A DNA stretch of 64,000 nucleotides from Bradyrhizobium sp. CB1717 (GCF_029714325.1 NZ_CP121666.1:2976001-3040000); one strand, 5' to 3'. Shown: positions 40,712-49,494, counted from the stretch's first letter. The notes: generated by a model from the letters alone, not told the origin. A program made the numbers and translations.

Positions 40712-41575
40712 TCACTTCAGGAACGCGCGAATGCTCTCCGCGATCTCCTGCGCATGCGTCTCCAGCGCAAAATGGCCGGTGTCGACGAACTGCACGATTG
40801 CATTGGGATTGTCGCGCTTGAACGCTTCGGCGCCGGGCGGAATGAAGAAGGGATCGTTCTTGCCCCAGACCGCCAGGAAGGGCGGCTTGTGCTTGCGGAA
40901 ATAGTCCTGGAATGAGGGATAGAGCGCGACGTTGCTTTTGTAGTCGCCGAACAGGTCGAGCTGCACGTCGTCCGAGCCCGGACGCGCCAGATAGAAATTG
41001 TCGAGGTTCTGGCCGTCCGGCGACACAGTCGCCGGATCGGGAACGCCATGGGTGTACTGCCAGCGCGTTGCCTCCGGCGTGAGGAAGGCACGCAGCGCCT
41101 CGCGGTTGGCGGGCGAGGGCTCCTGCCAATAGGCCTTGATCGGCGTCCAGCCGTCGCTGAGGCCGTCCTCATAGGCGTTGCCGTTCTGCGAGATGATCGC
41201 CGTGATCCGTTCGGGATGGCGCAATGCAAGCCGGAAGCCGGTCGGCGCGCCGTAGTCGAAGACATAGACCGCGAAGCGCTCGAAGCCGATCACTTCGGTG
41301 AAGCGCTCGATCACCTGTGCGACGTTGTCGAAGGTGTAGCGGAAGGTTTCGCGTGGCGGCATGTCGGACTGGCCGAAGCCGGGCAGATCTGGCGCGACGA
41401 TGTGGAATTTGTCGGCGAGCAACGGGATCAGGTCGCGGAACATGTGGCCGGCGCTCGGGAAGCCGTGCAGCAGCAGCAGCTTCGGCGCACCTCGAGAGCC
41501 GGCCTCGCGATAGAACACCTTGAAGCCATCGACGTCGGCGGTGCGATAGGTGGTCGGGGGCATGACCGTCTCCAT
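40712..41575 (-). CDS. alpha/beta hydrolase, epoxide-hydrolase/dehalogenase-like
   Basis: A 287-residue alpha/beta hydrolase with the HGFPSAGHMFRDL oxyanion region, APDLPGFGQSDMP, and an aspartate in the nucleophile position (VYVFDYGAPTGFRLA). Asp rather than Ser at this site is typical of epoxide hydrolases and haloalkane dehalogenases. The C-terminal His lies in VDTGHFALETH. An in-frame ATG at 41563 (MPPTTYR) is an alternative start. It diverges from the CGNR-type regulator, with repeated GGTTAC motifs between. Confidence 0.88.
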   Translation of the reverse strand: METVMPPTTYRTADVDGFKVFYREAGSRGAPKLLLLHGFPSAGHMFRDLIPLLADKFHIVAPDLPGFGQSDMPPRETFRYTFDNVAQVIERFTEVIGFERFAVYVFDYGAPTGFRLALRHPERITAIISQNGNAYEDGLSDGWTPIKAYWQEPSPANREALRAFLTPEATRWQYTHGVPDPATVSPDGQNLDNFYLARPGSDDVQLDLFGDYKSNVALYPSFQDYFRKHKPPFLAVWGKNDPFFIPPGAEAFKRDNPNAIVQFVDTGHFALETHAQEIAESIRAFLK

Positions 41576-41600
41576 TGCTGAATGTAACCGGTAAAGATCT

Positions 41601-41656
41601 TATTTAAAGGTTACGTAGCTAGAGAGTAACTTGTCAATAGGCTATTTAATGGTTAC
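41601..41656. promoter_or_regulatory. candidate operator: direct repeat TATTTAAnGGTTAC
   Basis: TATTTAAAGGTTAC (41601-41614) and TATTTAATGGTTAC (41643-41656) are identical at 13 of 14 bases and start 42 bases apart, about four helical turns. A reversed GTAACC (41584-41589) and GTAAC (41626-41630) lie in the same gap. The position between a hydrolase gene and a divergent regulator gene suggests operator sites. Confidence 0.55.
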
Positions 41657-41694
41657 TACGAGGAACCTTGTTTTGACGGCCAAGGACCGCGCTC

Positions 41695-42309
41695 ATGGAT
41701 CGCCCGCCCGCCATGTTCATTGCCGACTCGCTCGGCCTCGATTTTCTCAATTCGGTGGCAACGCCAGTCGATACGCCCGTCGATTGGCTCGACGATGGCG
41801 ATGGCCTGATCGACTGGCTGGCTCAAGCGAAACTCGTGCCGGCGGAGGAGCTCGACGCGCTGAAGGCGCGTGCGAGGCCGGCCGAGCTCGACAAGGTCGC
41901 CGATCAGGCCCGCGCGTTGCGCGAGTGGTTCAGGGGCTTTGTTCTGGAGCATGCGGGCCGGCCCCTGACCGCGAAGGCGTTGCACGAGCTTGGCCCGTTG
42001 AACGGCATCCTGCAGCGCGATGAGGCGTTCCTGCAAATCGGGCTTCGCCACGGCGATGAAGGACTTGCGCTGCAGAGGATGCGGCGCTGGGAAGCAGCCG
42101 AAGCTCTGCTGCTGCCCATCGGCGAAGCGATGGCGAAGTTCGTCTGCGAGGAAGATTTTTCCGACGTGAAGGCGTGCGAGGGCCACAATTGCACGATGCT
42201 GTTCGCCGATCATACCCGCAGGCGCGCAAGGCGGTGGTGCATCATGGCGGTCTGCGGCAATCGCGCCAAGCAGGCCGCGCATCGCAGCCGGCTCAAGAGC
42301 AGGCAGTGA
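41695..42309 (+). CDS. ABATE-domain/CGNR zinc-finger transcriptional regulator
   Basis: A 204-residue protein with the N-terminal ABATE (stress-regulator) domain (LGLDFLNSVATPVDTPVDWL...) and a C-terminal CGNR zinc finger: CEGHNCTMLFADHTRRRARRWCIMAVCGNRAKQAAH contains the pairs of cysteines and the RWC/CGNR signature. Such proteins are predicted DNA-binding regulators next to the enzyme they control. This one diverges from the epoxide-hydrolase-like gene. GTG/ATG alternatives exist near 41695; MDRPPAMF is used here. Confidence 0.87.
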   Translation: MDRPPAMFIADSLGLDFLNSVATPVDTPVDWLDDGDGLIDWLAQAKLVPAEELDALKARARPAELDKVADQARALREWFRGFVLEHAGRPLTAKALHELGPLNGILQRDEAFLQIGLRHGDEGLALQRMRRWEAAEALLLPIGEAMAKFVCEEDFSDVKACEGHNCTMLFADHTRRRARRWCIMAVCGNRAKQAAHRSRLKSRQ

Positions 42310-42462
42310 CGGGCCGGGAGCGGGCCCCCTCCGGTCACGGAGCCTTGATGCGCGCGGCGGTGCGTCGCGCCCCGGTTCCCGCGCCCCAAAATCCGCAAAA
42401 TCGGTCGTCACTAAGCCGGTTTGGGAGAGGCCCTTGCCTCCCGTGGTGGGACTGCTGAACTG

Positions 42463-43401
42463 ATGATTGATTTGAGGCGGCTAGTCGTGCTGGCAGCGGT
42501 GGCGCTGTTCGCCTTGGGCAACGGCATAGCCGTGGCCTCACCCGCCAAGTCGAAGCGCTCGGCCGTGACGGCCACAGCGCCGCCTCCCGCTCCGCCCGCC
42601 GAGCCGCTGCCGCCGCCGAAAATCTACCTGTTCCGCGGCGCCATGGGGCCGATCTTCTCGACCGGTATGGACCGGCTCAGCGAGAAACTGACGCAGGCCG
42701 GCTTCTCGGCCGACGTTTATGAATTCACGATCTGCCGGCTGATCGGCAACCGCGCCATCGCCAGCTACAAGGAGAGCCCGGCGCCCATCGTGCTGATCGG
42801 CCATTCGATGGGCGGGTTGTGCTCGGTGGTCATTTCCGAGATGGCCGCCAAGGAGAACATCCCGATAAGCCTCGTGATCGCCATCGATTCCGCGCATGCG
42901 ACCGGCGACGTGCCGCTCAATGTCGAGCGCTTCATCAACATCTTCCTGTCCGACAGCGTGCTCGGCGGTGGTGACGTCGTGGCCGTGCCCGGTTTTCGCG
43001 GCCATTATGCGAGCTATGACCTCAAGGAAAACAGCCGCGTCTCGCACATCAACATCGAGAAGTCCGACGACATCCATCGCCAGATCGTCGAGATGGTGAC
43101 GCAGCTGCCGCGCATTCCGCCGCAGACCCAGGCCGATGCCGTGCCGCTGCGCTATCTCGTGCCCGCGGATACGCTGGTCGAATTGTGGGATAGCGGCGTG
43201 CGGGTGCCGGTGCGCCGTGGCGACACCATGGAGAGCATTGCCGCAGCCAATCGCGTGCCGCTGTGGACGCTCGCGCAGAGCAACTCGCTTGCAGAGAACG
43301 CGCAGCTCACCCCGGGCCAGACCATCATCATCCCGCGCCATCTGACGCCGCCAGAGCCTGCCGCCGCCATGGCGACGCCGCCGGCCGCGGGGCGGAAGTA
43401 G
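42463..43401 (+). CDS. exported alpha/beta-hydrolase-like protein with C-terminal LysM domain
   Basis: A 312-residue paralogue of the protein at 36934, with a signal peptide (VVLAAVALFALGNGIAVA), a proline-rich spacer and the same hydrolase core: GHSMGG (113-118, Ser115), D142 and candidate His195 in RVSHINIEK. Residues about 247-291 (VPVRRGDTMESIAAANRVPLWTLAQ...LTPGQTIIIP) form a LysM domain, which binds peptidoglycan or chitin-type glycans. It could therefore be a cell-wall-bound hydrolase. The ATG at 42463 directly precedes the signal sequence; 42421 is less likely. Confidence 0.8.
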   Translation: MIDLRRLVVLAAVALFALGNGIAVASPAKSKRSAVTATAPPPAPPAEPLPPPKIYLFRGAMGPIFSTGMDRLSEKLTQAGFSADVYEFTICRLIGNRAIASYKESPAPIVLIGHSMGGLCSVVISEMAAKENIPISLVIAIDSAHATGDVPLNVERFINIFLSDSVLGGGDVVAVPGFRGHYASYDLKENSRVSHINIEKSDDIHRQIVEMVTQLPRIPPQTQADAVPLRYLVPADTLVELWDSGVRVPVRRGDTMESIAAANRVPLWTLAQSNSLAENAQLTPGQTIIIPRHLTPPEPAAAMATPPAAGRK

Positions 43402-43428
43402 AGGAAGAGCGGTCTCCGTAGGTCGAGC

Positions 43429-46400
43429 TCACACCAGGAGATCGTGCGGCACGTGAGACCCGCCTGAGCCGCCCACGCCGTGAGCGCCATCGTCCAGCTG
43501 CGGAACCTCGCCCGCTGCCGCGGCGTGACCATGTCCGTCGGCATGTGCCGCGTGTTCATGACGATCGAGCGGCACTGCGAGATCGTCCAGAAAAGCGATG
43601 CTGGACTTCTCCATCGCCGGGGTCAGGAAGTTGAAGGAATCGCCCGGTCCGGACGGATGGGCCTGCGCGTTTCCGTGTGGGCCGTGCGTGTCGTCTGCCG
43701 CAGAATGAGGTTGTCCATTGGACTTGTCAGGCGTCTCCATCGAAGCATGACTGTGTTTGCCTTCTTGAGATTGATTCGAATGAGGGTTGCCGCCGTTTCC
43801 GAGGCCTTTCTGCGAGGCGATATCGAGAAGCGCACTGGCGGTATCGGCAAGGCTTGCATGGCCATGAGCCTCGGCAGCCTTGCCGTTATCTAGATGCTGG
43901 TCGATGGCGACAAGCGCATCCGGCATGCTGAAAGCTGTGGCATGATTTTGCTCCGTTGCGCCGAGTCCGTTCGGAAGGACGCTGTCGTCGGTCCGGGGGG
44001 GTTCGAAGACAAACTTGACGGGCTCCATCGATAGCGAATGGATTGCCGGTTGTGACAGGCCGGGGAGTGCTGCAGTCTCGTCCGGGGCGGAAGCGGTGAT
44101 CTCCTGGCTCCACCCGCTGTGATCCCGATTGATATCGAAGGGATAGCTCACATCGATTGCGGTCGAGCTTCCGACCAACGAAACAGAGCCGCTACTGTTC
44201 GTCGCCTCGGTGGAGGCATCGGAGGTACTCAAGGTCATGACCGCCGCATCGCCTTGCGTGGCGGCGGCCGGATCGAGGTTGTTGCTCACCGCTTGGACCG
44301 GTGCCGCGGCTTGATCCACGATGAAGTCCGAGGAATCGATGGTCGCAACACCCTGGAGATGAACTTCCAGCAGACTGGAATCGCCGATCTGGAGAGTTTG
44401 ATCGGTCGGATTGACATACACGATGGTTTCGTTGGCCGAGCTGTCGTAGAGCCAGGCGATGGTGTGGGGCGGCACCGTCGAGCTTGTCGAGCTCAACGCC
44501 AGGATCACGAATCCGAGCGCGCCGAGCGCCGTCACATCGATCTTGTCGGTTCCCGATCTGAAATCGGTGATCGTATCGAACTGGCCGGCCCTGGAATCGA
44601 CCGCCGACAGATAGACGAAGACGTCATTGCCGTTGCTGCCCGTGAGCTTGTCCGCACCGAACCCGCCGATGATGGTGTCGTTCTCATTGCTGCCGTCGAT
44701 CGTGTCTTGCCCGGAGCCGCCGTAGATGAGGTCGGCCCCGTTATTGCCCTTGATCGTATCGTTGCCGGATCCGCCGTAGATGGTGTCGTTCACGCCGGTT
44801 CCGTTCAGGGTGTCGTCGCCGGCGCCGCCGTAGACGATCTGGGAAACGCTGCCGCCACCGGCGACGCTGTCGTGTCCAGGCGTGCCGAAGACGAATGGGG
44901 GATCGGAGACGACGGTTGATCCTGTCGCCAGATTGTCGAAGTCGTTGGGGTCGGCGTCGCTGGCGCCATGAATGGCGATCGTCACCTCTTGCGTGGTGCC
45001 GTCGATTGACGTCACCGTAAAATGATCGGTGAGCGTGTCGCCGACATCCAGCGCGTCGACCACGGGGTTGCCGTTGTCGAGCGTATAGGTCCACAGCCCG
45101 GCCGCGGTCATCGTGAAAGTGCCGTAGCCGCCGTCGCTGGCCCTGGGCGAGGTCACCGCCGTGAAGGTGTTGGCGGGATTGTCGAGGTCGGTATCGGTGA
45201 GCGTGCCGGTCGCGACTGGCGTGCCGGAGGCGATGCCGCCGGCTTCGAGCACCGAACCCGTCGTCGTTCCGGAAATGGAAGCGGCGTCATTGGTGCCGTT
45301 GATCGTGATCGTCACCAGCTGCGGCGTGCCGTCGACCGTGGTCACGGTGAACTGATCGTTCAGCGTATTGCCGACATTGAGCGCCTGTACCGTCGCGTTG
45401 CTATTGTCGAGCGTGTAGGTCCACGTGCCCAGCGCCGTCATCGTGAAGGTGCCGAAGCCGCCCACGCTGGCCTTTGGCGTGGTGACCGGGGTGAAGGTGT
45501 TGGCCGCATTGTCCGGGTCGAGATCGGTCAACGTGCCGGTCGCGGTCGGCGTGCCGGGCGTGCCATTGGCCACACCGCCGGCCTCGATCACCGCGCCGCT
45601 CGCCGTTCCGGAAATGATCGCCCCATCGTTGCTGCCGTTGATGGTGATCGTCACAGTCTGTGCGGTGCCGTCGGCCGAGGTCACCGTGAAGCTGTCCGTC
45701 AGCGTGGCGCCATTGTTGAGCGCCTGCACCGCGGTACTGTTATTGTCCAGCGTGTAGGTCCACAGGCCGGCCGCGGTGATGGTGAAGCTGCCATAGCTGT
45801 GCGCGCTTGCCATCGGCGTATTGACCGCCACGAACGTGTTGGCGGGATTGTCGACGTCCGCGGCGAGAAGCGTGCCCGTCGCGACCGGCGTGCCGGGCGA
45901 AGTGCCGCCCGCCTCGAGGACTGAACCGGTCGTCGTCCCGGTGATGATCGCGGCGTCATTGGTGCCGTTGATCGTGATCGTGACCAGCTGCGGGGTGCCG
46001 TCGATCGTGGTCACGGTGAACCGATCGATCAGGGTATCGCCGACATTTAGCGACTGTACTGTAGCGTTGCCATCGTCGAGCGTGTAGGTCCACACGCCGC
46101 CGACTGTCATCGTGAATGTGCCGTAGCCGCCCGCGCTCCTGGTCGGCGAGCTGACTGTCGTGAACGTGTTGGGCGGATTGTCGACATCGGCGTCTGTCAG
46201 CGTGCCGGTTGCGCTCGGTGCGCCCGGCACCGCATTGGCGACGCCGCCGGCCTCCACCACCGTGCCGGCGGCGTTGCCGGAGATGATGGCAGTGTCGTTG
46301 ACGCCGTGGATGTTGACGACGAAGGTTCGGCTCGTCGAGAACCCGGTGTCCGAGACCGTGATGATGAAGCTCATGGTCGTCGGCGACGACAGGGCATTGA

Positions 46401-47511
46401 TGGCATCCGCGTTCGGAACAAAAGTGTAGGCGCCGGACGCGCTGTTGAGATAGAGGGTGCCATACGCACCGGTTTGCGAGAGATCGTAGGTCTGTCCATC
46501 CAGGACCGTGGTGCCCGCCGTCCCGCCGCTGAGACCGTAGGTGAGGACGGCACCGATCGGGCTGCTGGCGGAGAAAGTGCCGGTTGTCGCGGTGAACGTG
46601 TCGTTGAATGCGATCGTGTCGATTTCGGTGGGTCCGGCCGGAACGTTCAGTGACGGCGGCGGACGTACGATCAAGGGGATGTCGGCCGGCGGTAGTGGCG
46701 GAAGCAGGTTTGGCGGCGCAGTCCCGTTATCCGGGTTGAAGTTGATGTGCTGCAGCGAGGGGGCGATGATGCCAGGTGGCGTACTGGATCCTGTCGGACC
46801 GCGCGTGAGATTGGCGAGCACGTCCTGCTGGGCTATGTGCAGCTCCTCCATGCGAGCCGCGCTGTTGGCAACCTGACTCACGCTGACCGAGGAGCCGATC
46901 CTGTTCAGGATGACGGTTTCGCCTGGATCGTCGACGATGATGTGCCGCGGCACCCGCTCCTTGGTGATGAGCTCGAAGGCGCCGTGCTGAAGGTCCTTGT
47001 AACTGAGCGTATCGCTATCGAGATACGTGGCGTCGGGGTCCGAGCCCTGCGCTTCTTTCACCATCGAGAAAGTCAGCGCCGCCATCGTCAGGATGCCGAA
47101 GCCGGTCGCATGGGAGCGGCCGCGAACGCTGCCAAGGGGTGTGTCGACCGTCAGGGTGCCGCTGTTTGGCAGCCGACCGGCCGCGAACGCAAAGCTTCCG
47201 CTGGTGACCGCAACGATGGTCGAACGCGAAGCGCAGTCGGATTCGCAAGCGAACTCGCGCAGTTCGACGCGAGCTCCGCTGCCGACGCTGAATATGGTGT
47301 CGTCGAGCAGCCGAATACCGATCTGCCCATCCGCAGCCGTCTCGATGACGTCATCGCGGCAGATAAGGTCGCCAACGCTGACCTGCGTGGCTGGGCCCTT
47401 CTCGCGCGTGAGGGTAATGTATCCCAACGTGCTTTGAACGATGCCGATGATCTGGAAGGGAAAAGTCTTAGTGACCCCGTTCTGGGGTCCAACGCCAAAC
47501 GCAACTGACAT
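43429..47511 (-). CDS. giant FecR-VCBS-RTX repeat protein with His-rich C-terminus
   Basis: A 1360-residue protein without a recognisable N-terminal signal peptide, as expected for type I secretion. In order: FecR-like domain (about 40-140), Pro-rich spacer (230-297), a cadherin-like domain (298-404), four VCBS-type repeats (405-517, 518-627, 628-740, 741-850), eight RTX nonapeptides (894-965, such as YGGSGNDTI), a serralysin-like segment (FDTITDFRSGTDKIDVTALG, 978-997) and a C-terminal region with 18 histidines between 1206 and 1356. RTX repeats bind calcium and fold after export; VCBS repeats occur in adhesins. No type I secretion genes are in the window. It diverges from a second FecR-domain gene. 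Confidence 0.85.
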   Translation of the reverse strand: MSVAFGVGPQNGVTKTFPFQIIGIVQSTLGYITLTREKGPATQVSVGDLICRDDVIETAADGQIGIRLLDDTIFSVGSGARVELREFACESDCASRSTIVAVTSGSFAFAAGRLPNSGTLTVDTPLGSVRGRSHATGFGILTMAALTFSMVKEAQGSDPDATYLDSDTLSYKDLQHGAFELITKERVPRHIIVDDPGETVILNRIGSSVSVSQVANSAARMEELHIAQQDVLANLTRGPTGSSTPPGIIAPSLQHINFNPDNGTAPPNLLPPLPPADIPLIVRPPPSLNVPAGPTEIDTIAFNDTFTATTGTFSASSPIGAVLTYGLSGGTAGTTVLDGQTYDLSQTGAYGTLYLNSASGAYTFVPNADAINALSSPTTMSFIITVSDTGFSTSRTFVVNIHGVNDTAIISGNAAGTVVEAGGVANAVPGAPSATGTLTDADVDNPPNTFTTVSSPTRSAGGYGTFTMTVGGVWTYTLDDGNATVQSLNVGDTLIDRFTVTTIDGTPQLVTITINGTNDAAIITGTTTGSVLEAGGTSPGTPVATGTLLAADVDNPANTFVAVNTPMASAHSYGSFTITAAGLWTYTLDNNSTAVQALNNGATLTDSFTVTSADGTAQTVTITINGSNDGAIISGTASGAVIEAGGVANGTPGTPTATGTLTDLDPDNAANTFTPVTTPKASVGGFGTFTMTALGTWTYTLDNSNATVQALNVGNTLNDQFTVTTVDGTPQLVTITINGTNDAASISGTTTGSVLEAGGIASGTPVATGTLTDTDLDNPANTFTAVTSPRASDGGYGTFTMTAAGLWTYTLDNGNPVVDALDVGDTLTDHFTVTSIDGTTQEVTIAIHGASDADPNDFDNLATGSTVVSDPPFVFGTPGHDSVAGGGSVSQIVYGGAGDDTLNGTGVNDTIYGGSGNDTIKGNNGADLIYGGSGQDTIDGSNENDTIIGGFGADKLTGSNGNDVFVYLSAVDSRAGQFDTITDFRSGTDKIDVTALGALGFVILALSSTSSTVPPHTIAWLYDSSANETIVYVNPTDQTLQIGDSSLLEVHLQGVATIDSSDFIVDQAAAPVQAVSNNLDPAAATQGDAAVMTLSTSDASTEATNSSGSVSLVGSSTAIDVSYPFDINRDHSGWSQEITASAPDETAALPGLSQPAIHSLSMEPVKFVFEPPRTDDSVLPNGLGATEQNHATAFSMPDALVAIDQHLDNGKAAEAHGHASLADTASALLDIASQKGLGNGGNPHSNQSQEGKHSHASMETPDKSNGQPHSAADDTHGPHGNAQAHPSGPGDSFNFLTPAMEKSSIAFLDDLAVPLDRHEHAAHADGHGHAAAAGEVPQLDDGAHGVGGSGGSHVPHDLLV
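44617..44832 (-). repeat. RTX nonapeptide array
   Basis: Eight consecutive nine-codon units encode residues 894-965 of the giant protein (consensus xGGxGNDTI). The array is short compared with haemolysin-type toxins and fits a calcium-dependent folding or secretion module. Confidence 0.85.
44962..46299 (-). repeat. tandem VCBS-coding repeats with an A-B-A-B pattern
   Basis: Four repeats of 113, 110, 113 and 110 codons encode residues 405-850. Repeats 1 and 3 share AGGVAN plus a three-residue insertion, NATVQ(S/A)LNVG and DGTPQLVTITINGT. Repeats 2 and 4 share TTTGSVLEAGG, GTPVATGTL and TAAGLWTYTLDN. The two 669-base halves are 45631-46299 and 44962-45630. Confidence 0.8.
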
Positions 47512-47946
47512 GGCCGTAGCCTCGCGCGCCGAACAATTCCGGCTCGGCGCGGTGCCGCGGTCTTCTTGTCGGTTTTGCTACGCCGCGGGCGCAATTTTTG
47601 GCGCTAGCAACCCCAGGCCTGCACGCCGAAAACGTCTGATATGAAATGCCGAACTTTATAGGTATCGCCAAGGTGATGGCAGGTTCAGCGGAGATACCTC
47701 TCCGCCACAGCAATTTGCGCTCTCAAGAAGTTGACGCTTGAGCTATGCGATATCTAGCGCACTTTCGCTGGCCAGGCAAACGGCTTGGGCCTAAGATGAA
47801 GTAGGGAAGAATTGCTTCTTCTGGAGGGCAGGTCCGTTAGGATCGACCCAGGTTGTAGATACTCACGATGCACGAATTGCGAGCTTGGTCGAAGCTCACA
47901 TAGCTCCCATCAAGCGCCATGCAGATCTTCTCGGAAAGGGCGGGTC
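47512..47946. other. divergent intergenic region of the two FecR genes
   Basis: This 435-base gap separates the divergent giant and FecR genes. It has a 6-9-6 inverted repeat (CTCAAG-N9-CTTGAG, 47722-47742) that includes a TTGACG sequence, which could serve as a -35 element, but no good -10 was found. No gene in it is supported. Confidence 0.45.
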
Positions 47947-48591
47947 ATGTGCAGGCATACGATTGCAGTTTTGGTGACTGGCTTCATTTGGGCATCGGCG
48001 AGCGTTCTCGCTGCGCCAGCGCAGGCTCAAGTCAATCCCGCGACACGCGGCCCTGAGGACGTTGTGCCGAAACCCATCGGCAAGGTCGTCGCCGTTGCAG
48101 GCTCGGTCTCGATCGAGCATGCGGGTGCGGTCGTCGTTCAGGCGAAGCTCGGCGATCCGGCTGCGCAAACCAAGGTCGGCGATGCCGTCTATCTGCGCGA
48201 CGTGGTGCGGACCGGGGCAGACAGCCGGATCAGCATCAATTTCAGCGATGGCTCCTCGTTCAATCTGTCGAGCAACGCCCGTATGACACTGGACGAGTAC
48301 GTGTACGAGCCGGACGGCAAGTCCAACGCAACGTTCTTCAATCTGGCCAAGGGAACGGCGACCTTTGTCGCCGGCCAGATCGCGAAGAGCGGCGACATGA
48401 AGGTCGATACGCCCGTTGCAACGATGGGAATCCGGGGCACCACGCCGCATATCGAAGTTTCGGACGACGGTGAGGTCAAGTTTTCGACTCTCATCGAAGA
48501 GGGCAAGAGCAAATTGGTGAAGAAGCGCATCACTGCTGCAGCGCCCGCGCAGGGGAGCGGTCCCAGGCCGAACATCTGCAGAGGATGCTGA
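47947..48591 (+). CDS. exported FecR-domain protein
   Basis: A 214-residue protein with a signal peptide (1-27, TIAVLVTGFIWASASVLAAPAQA) and a FecR-like domain (about 60-165). Its pattern, VGDAVYLRDVVRTGADSRI, SDGSSFNLSSNARMTLDEY, KGTATFVAGQIAKSGDMKVDTPVATMGIRGT, parallels the N-terminus of the giant protein. There is no transmembrane anchor of the FecR anti-sigma type and no sigma factor gene nearby, so a sigma-regulator role is not supported. The start at 47947 precedes the signal sequence. A TPR gene follows after 12 bases. Confidence 0.85.
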   Translation: MCRHTIAVLVTGFIWASASVLAAPAQAQVNPATRGPEDVVPKPIGKVVAVAGSVSIEHAGAVVVQAKLGDPAAQTKVGDAVYLRDVVRTGADSRISINFSDGSSFNLSSNARMTLDEYVYEPDGKSNATFFNLAKGTATFVAGQIAKSGDMKVDTPVATMGIRGTTPHIEVSDDGEVKFSTLIEEGKSKLVKKRITAAAPAQGSGPRPNICRGC

Positions 48592-48603
48592 AGCCATACG
48601 GAC

Positions 48604-49458
48604 ATGTCGATCAGGGCCGCCATCATCGACAGCGTCGCGCCGGTTCTCGTGGTGCTGTCGATCGGTTCGCCGGCGGTCGCGCAGCAGCCGCAAAAGAAGA
48701 GTCACCTCCAGAACATCGAGCAGTGCAACGGCACGGACCGCATTCCGGCCCAAACCCGGATCGCCGGCTGTACGGCGCTGATCAATTCCGGTGATGCCAA
48801 GCCGGAGTCGCTGGCCCTGGCTTACAACAATCGCGGCAACGCCTATGCCGCCGCGGCGGAGTACGATCGCGCGATCAGCGATTTCGATCGGGCGATCGAG
48901 CTCGCCTCGGGCTATGTCAAGCCGGTGAACAATCGCGGCGTCGCCTATTTGAGGAAGGGGGCATATGAGGACGCGGTCAAGTCCTTCGACGAGGCGATCA
49001 GGCTCAACCCGGCCTATGGCAGCGCCTTCGCCAACCGTGCGGAGGCCCACCTGAAGCTGAACCAGTATGATCGGGCCGCGCGGGATTTCGACGAGGCCAT
49101 TCGTCTCGATCCGAACTTGACGTGGGCGCGGAGCGGACGCTGCTGGACGCGAGCGATCATCGGCGACCTGCAGGCCGGGCTCGACGATTGCGACAAGGTG
49201 ATTCAGTCGGGATCCAACGATGCCGCGACATACGATTCACGCGCGCTGATCCATCTGAAGATGGGGCAGTTCACTGCTGCCATCGACGACTACAATTCCG
49301 CGCTGCGCCTGGCGCCGAACTTGGCAAGCGCGCTCTATGGACGCGGACTTGCCAGGCTCAGGCAGGGCGACAACGCCGGCGGCGATCGTGACGTCTCGGC
49401 GGCAAAGCTCATCGACCTCAAGATCGCCGACGCGTTCGCCCGCTACGGCGTGCAGTGA
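48604..49458 (+). CDS. exported TPR-repeat protein
   Basis: A 284-residue protein with a signal peptide (about 1-26, VAPVLVVLSIGSPAVA) and six tetratricopeptide repeats between about 70 and 273 (YDRAISDFDRAIEL, YEDAVKSFDEAIRLNP and so on). Two cysteines precede the repeats (CNGTDRIPAQTRIAGC), a pattern seen in other rhizobial periplasmic TPR proteins. It begins 12 bases after the FecR gene, so the two form an operon. TPR arrays bind protein partners; the partner is unknown. Confidence 0.87.
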   Translation: MSIRAAIIDSVAPVLVVLSIGSPAVAQQPQKKSHLQNIEQCNGTDRIPAQTRIAGCTALINSGDAKPESLALAYNNRGNAYAAAAEYDRAISDFDRAIELASGYVKPVNNRGVAYLRKGAYEDAVKSFDEAIRLNPAYGSAFANRAEAHLKLNQYDRAARDFDEAIRLDPNLTWARSGRCWTRAIIGDLQAGLDDCDKVIQSGSNDAATYDSRALIHLKMGQFTAAIDDYNSALRLAPNLASALYGRGLARLRQGDNAGGDRDVSAAKLIDLKIADAFARYGVQ

Positions 49459-49494
49459 CGTCGGGATCGGCCCACTGAAACTCGCGTTGGCCAG

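Noticed and set aside
47512..47946. ECF sigma/anti-sigma FecIR system
   Set aside because: No sigma factor gene and no TonB receptor are near, and neither FecR-domain protein has an anti-sigma N-terminus with a membrane anchor.
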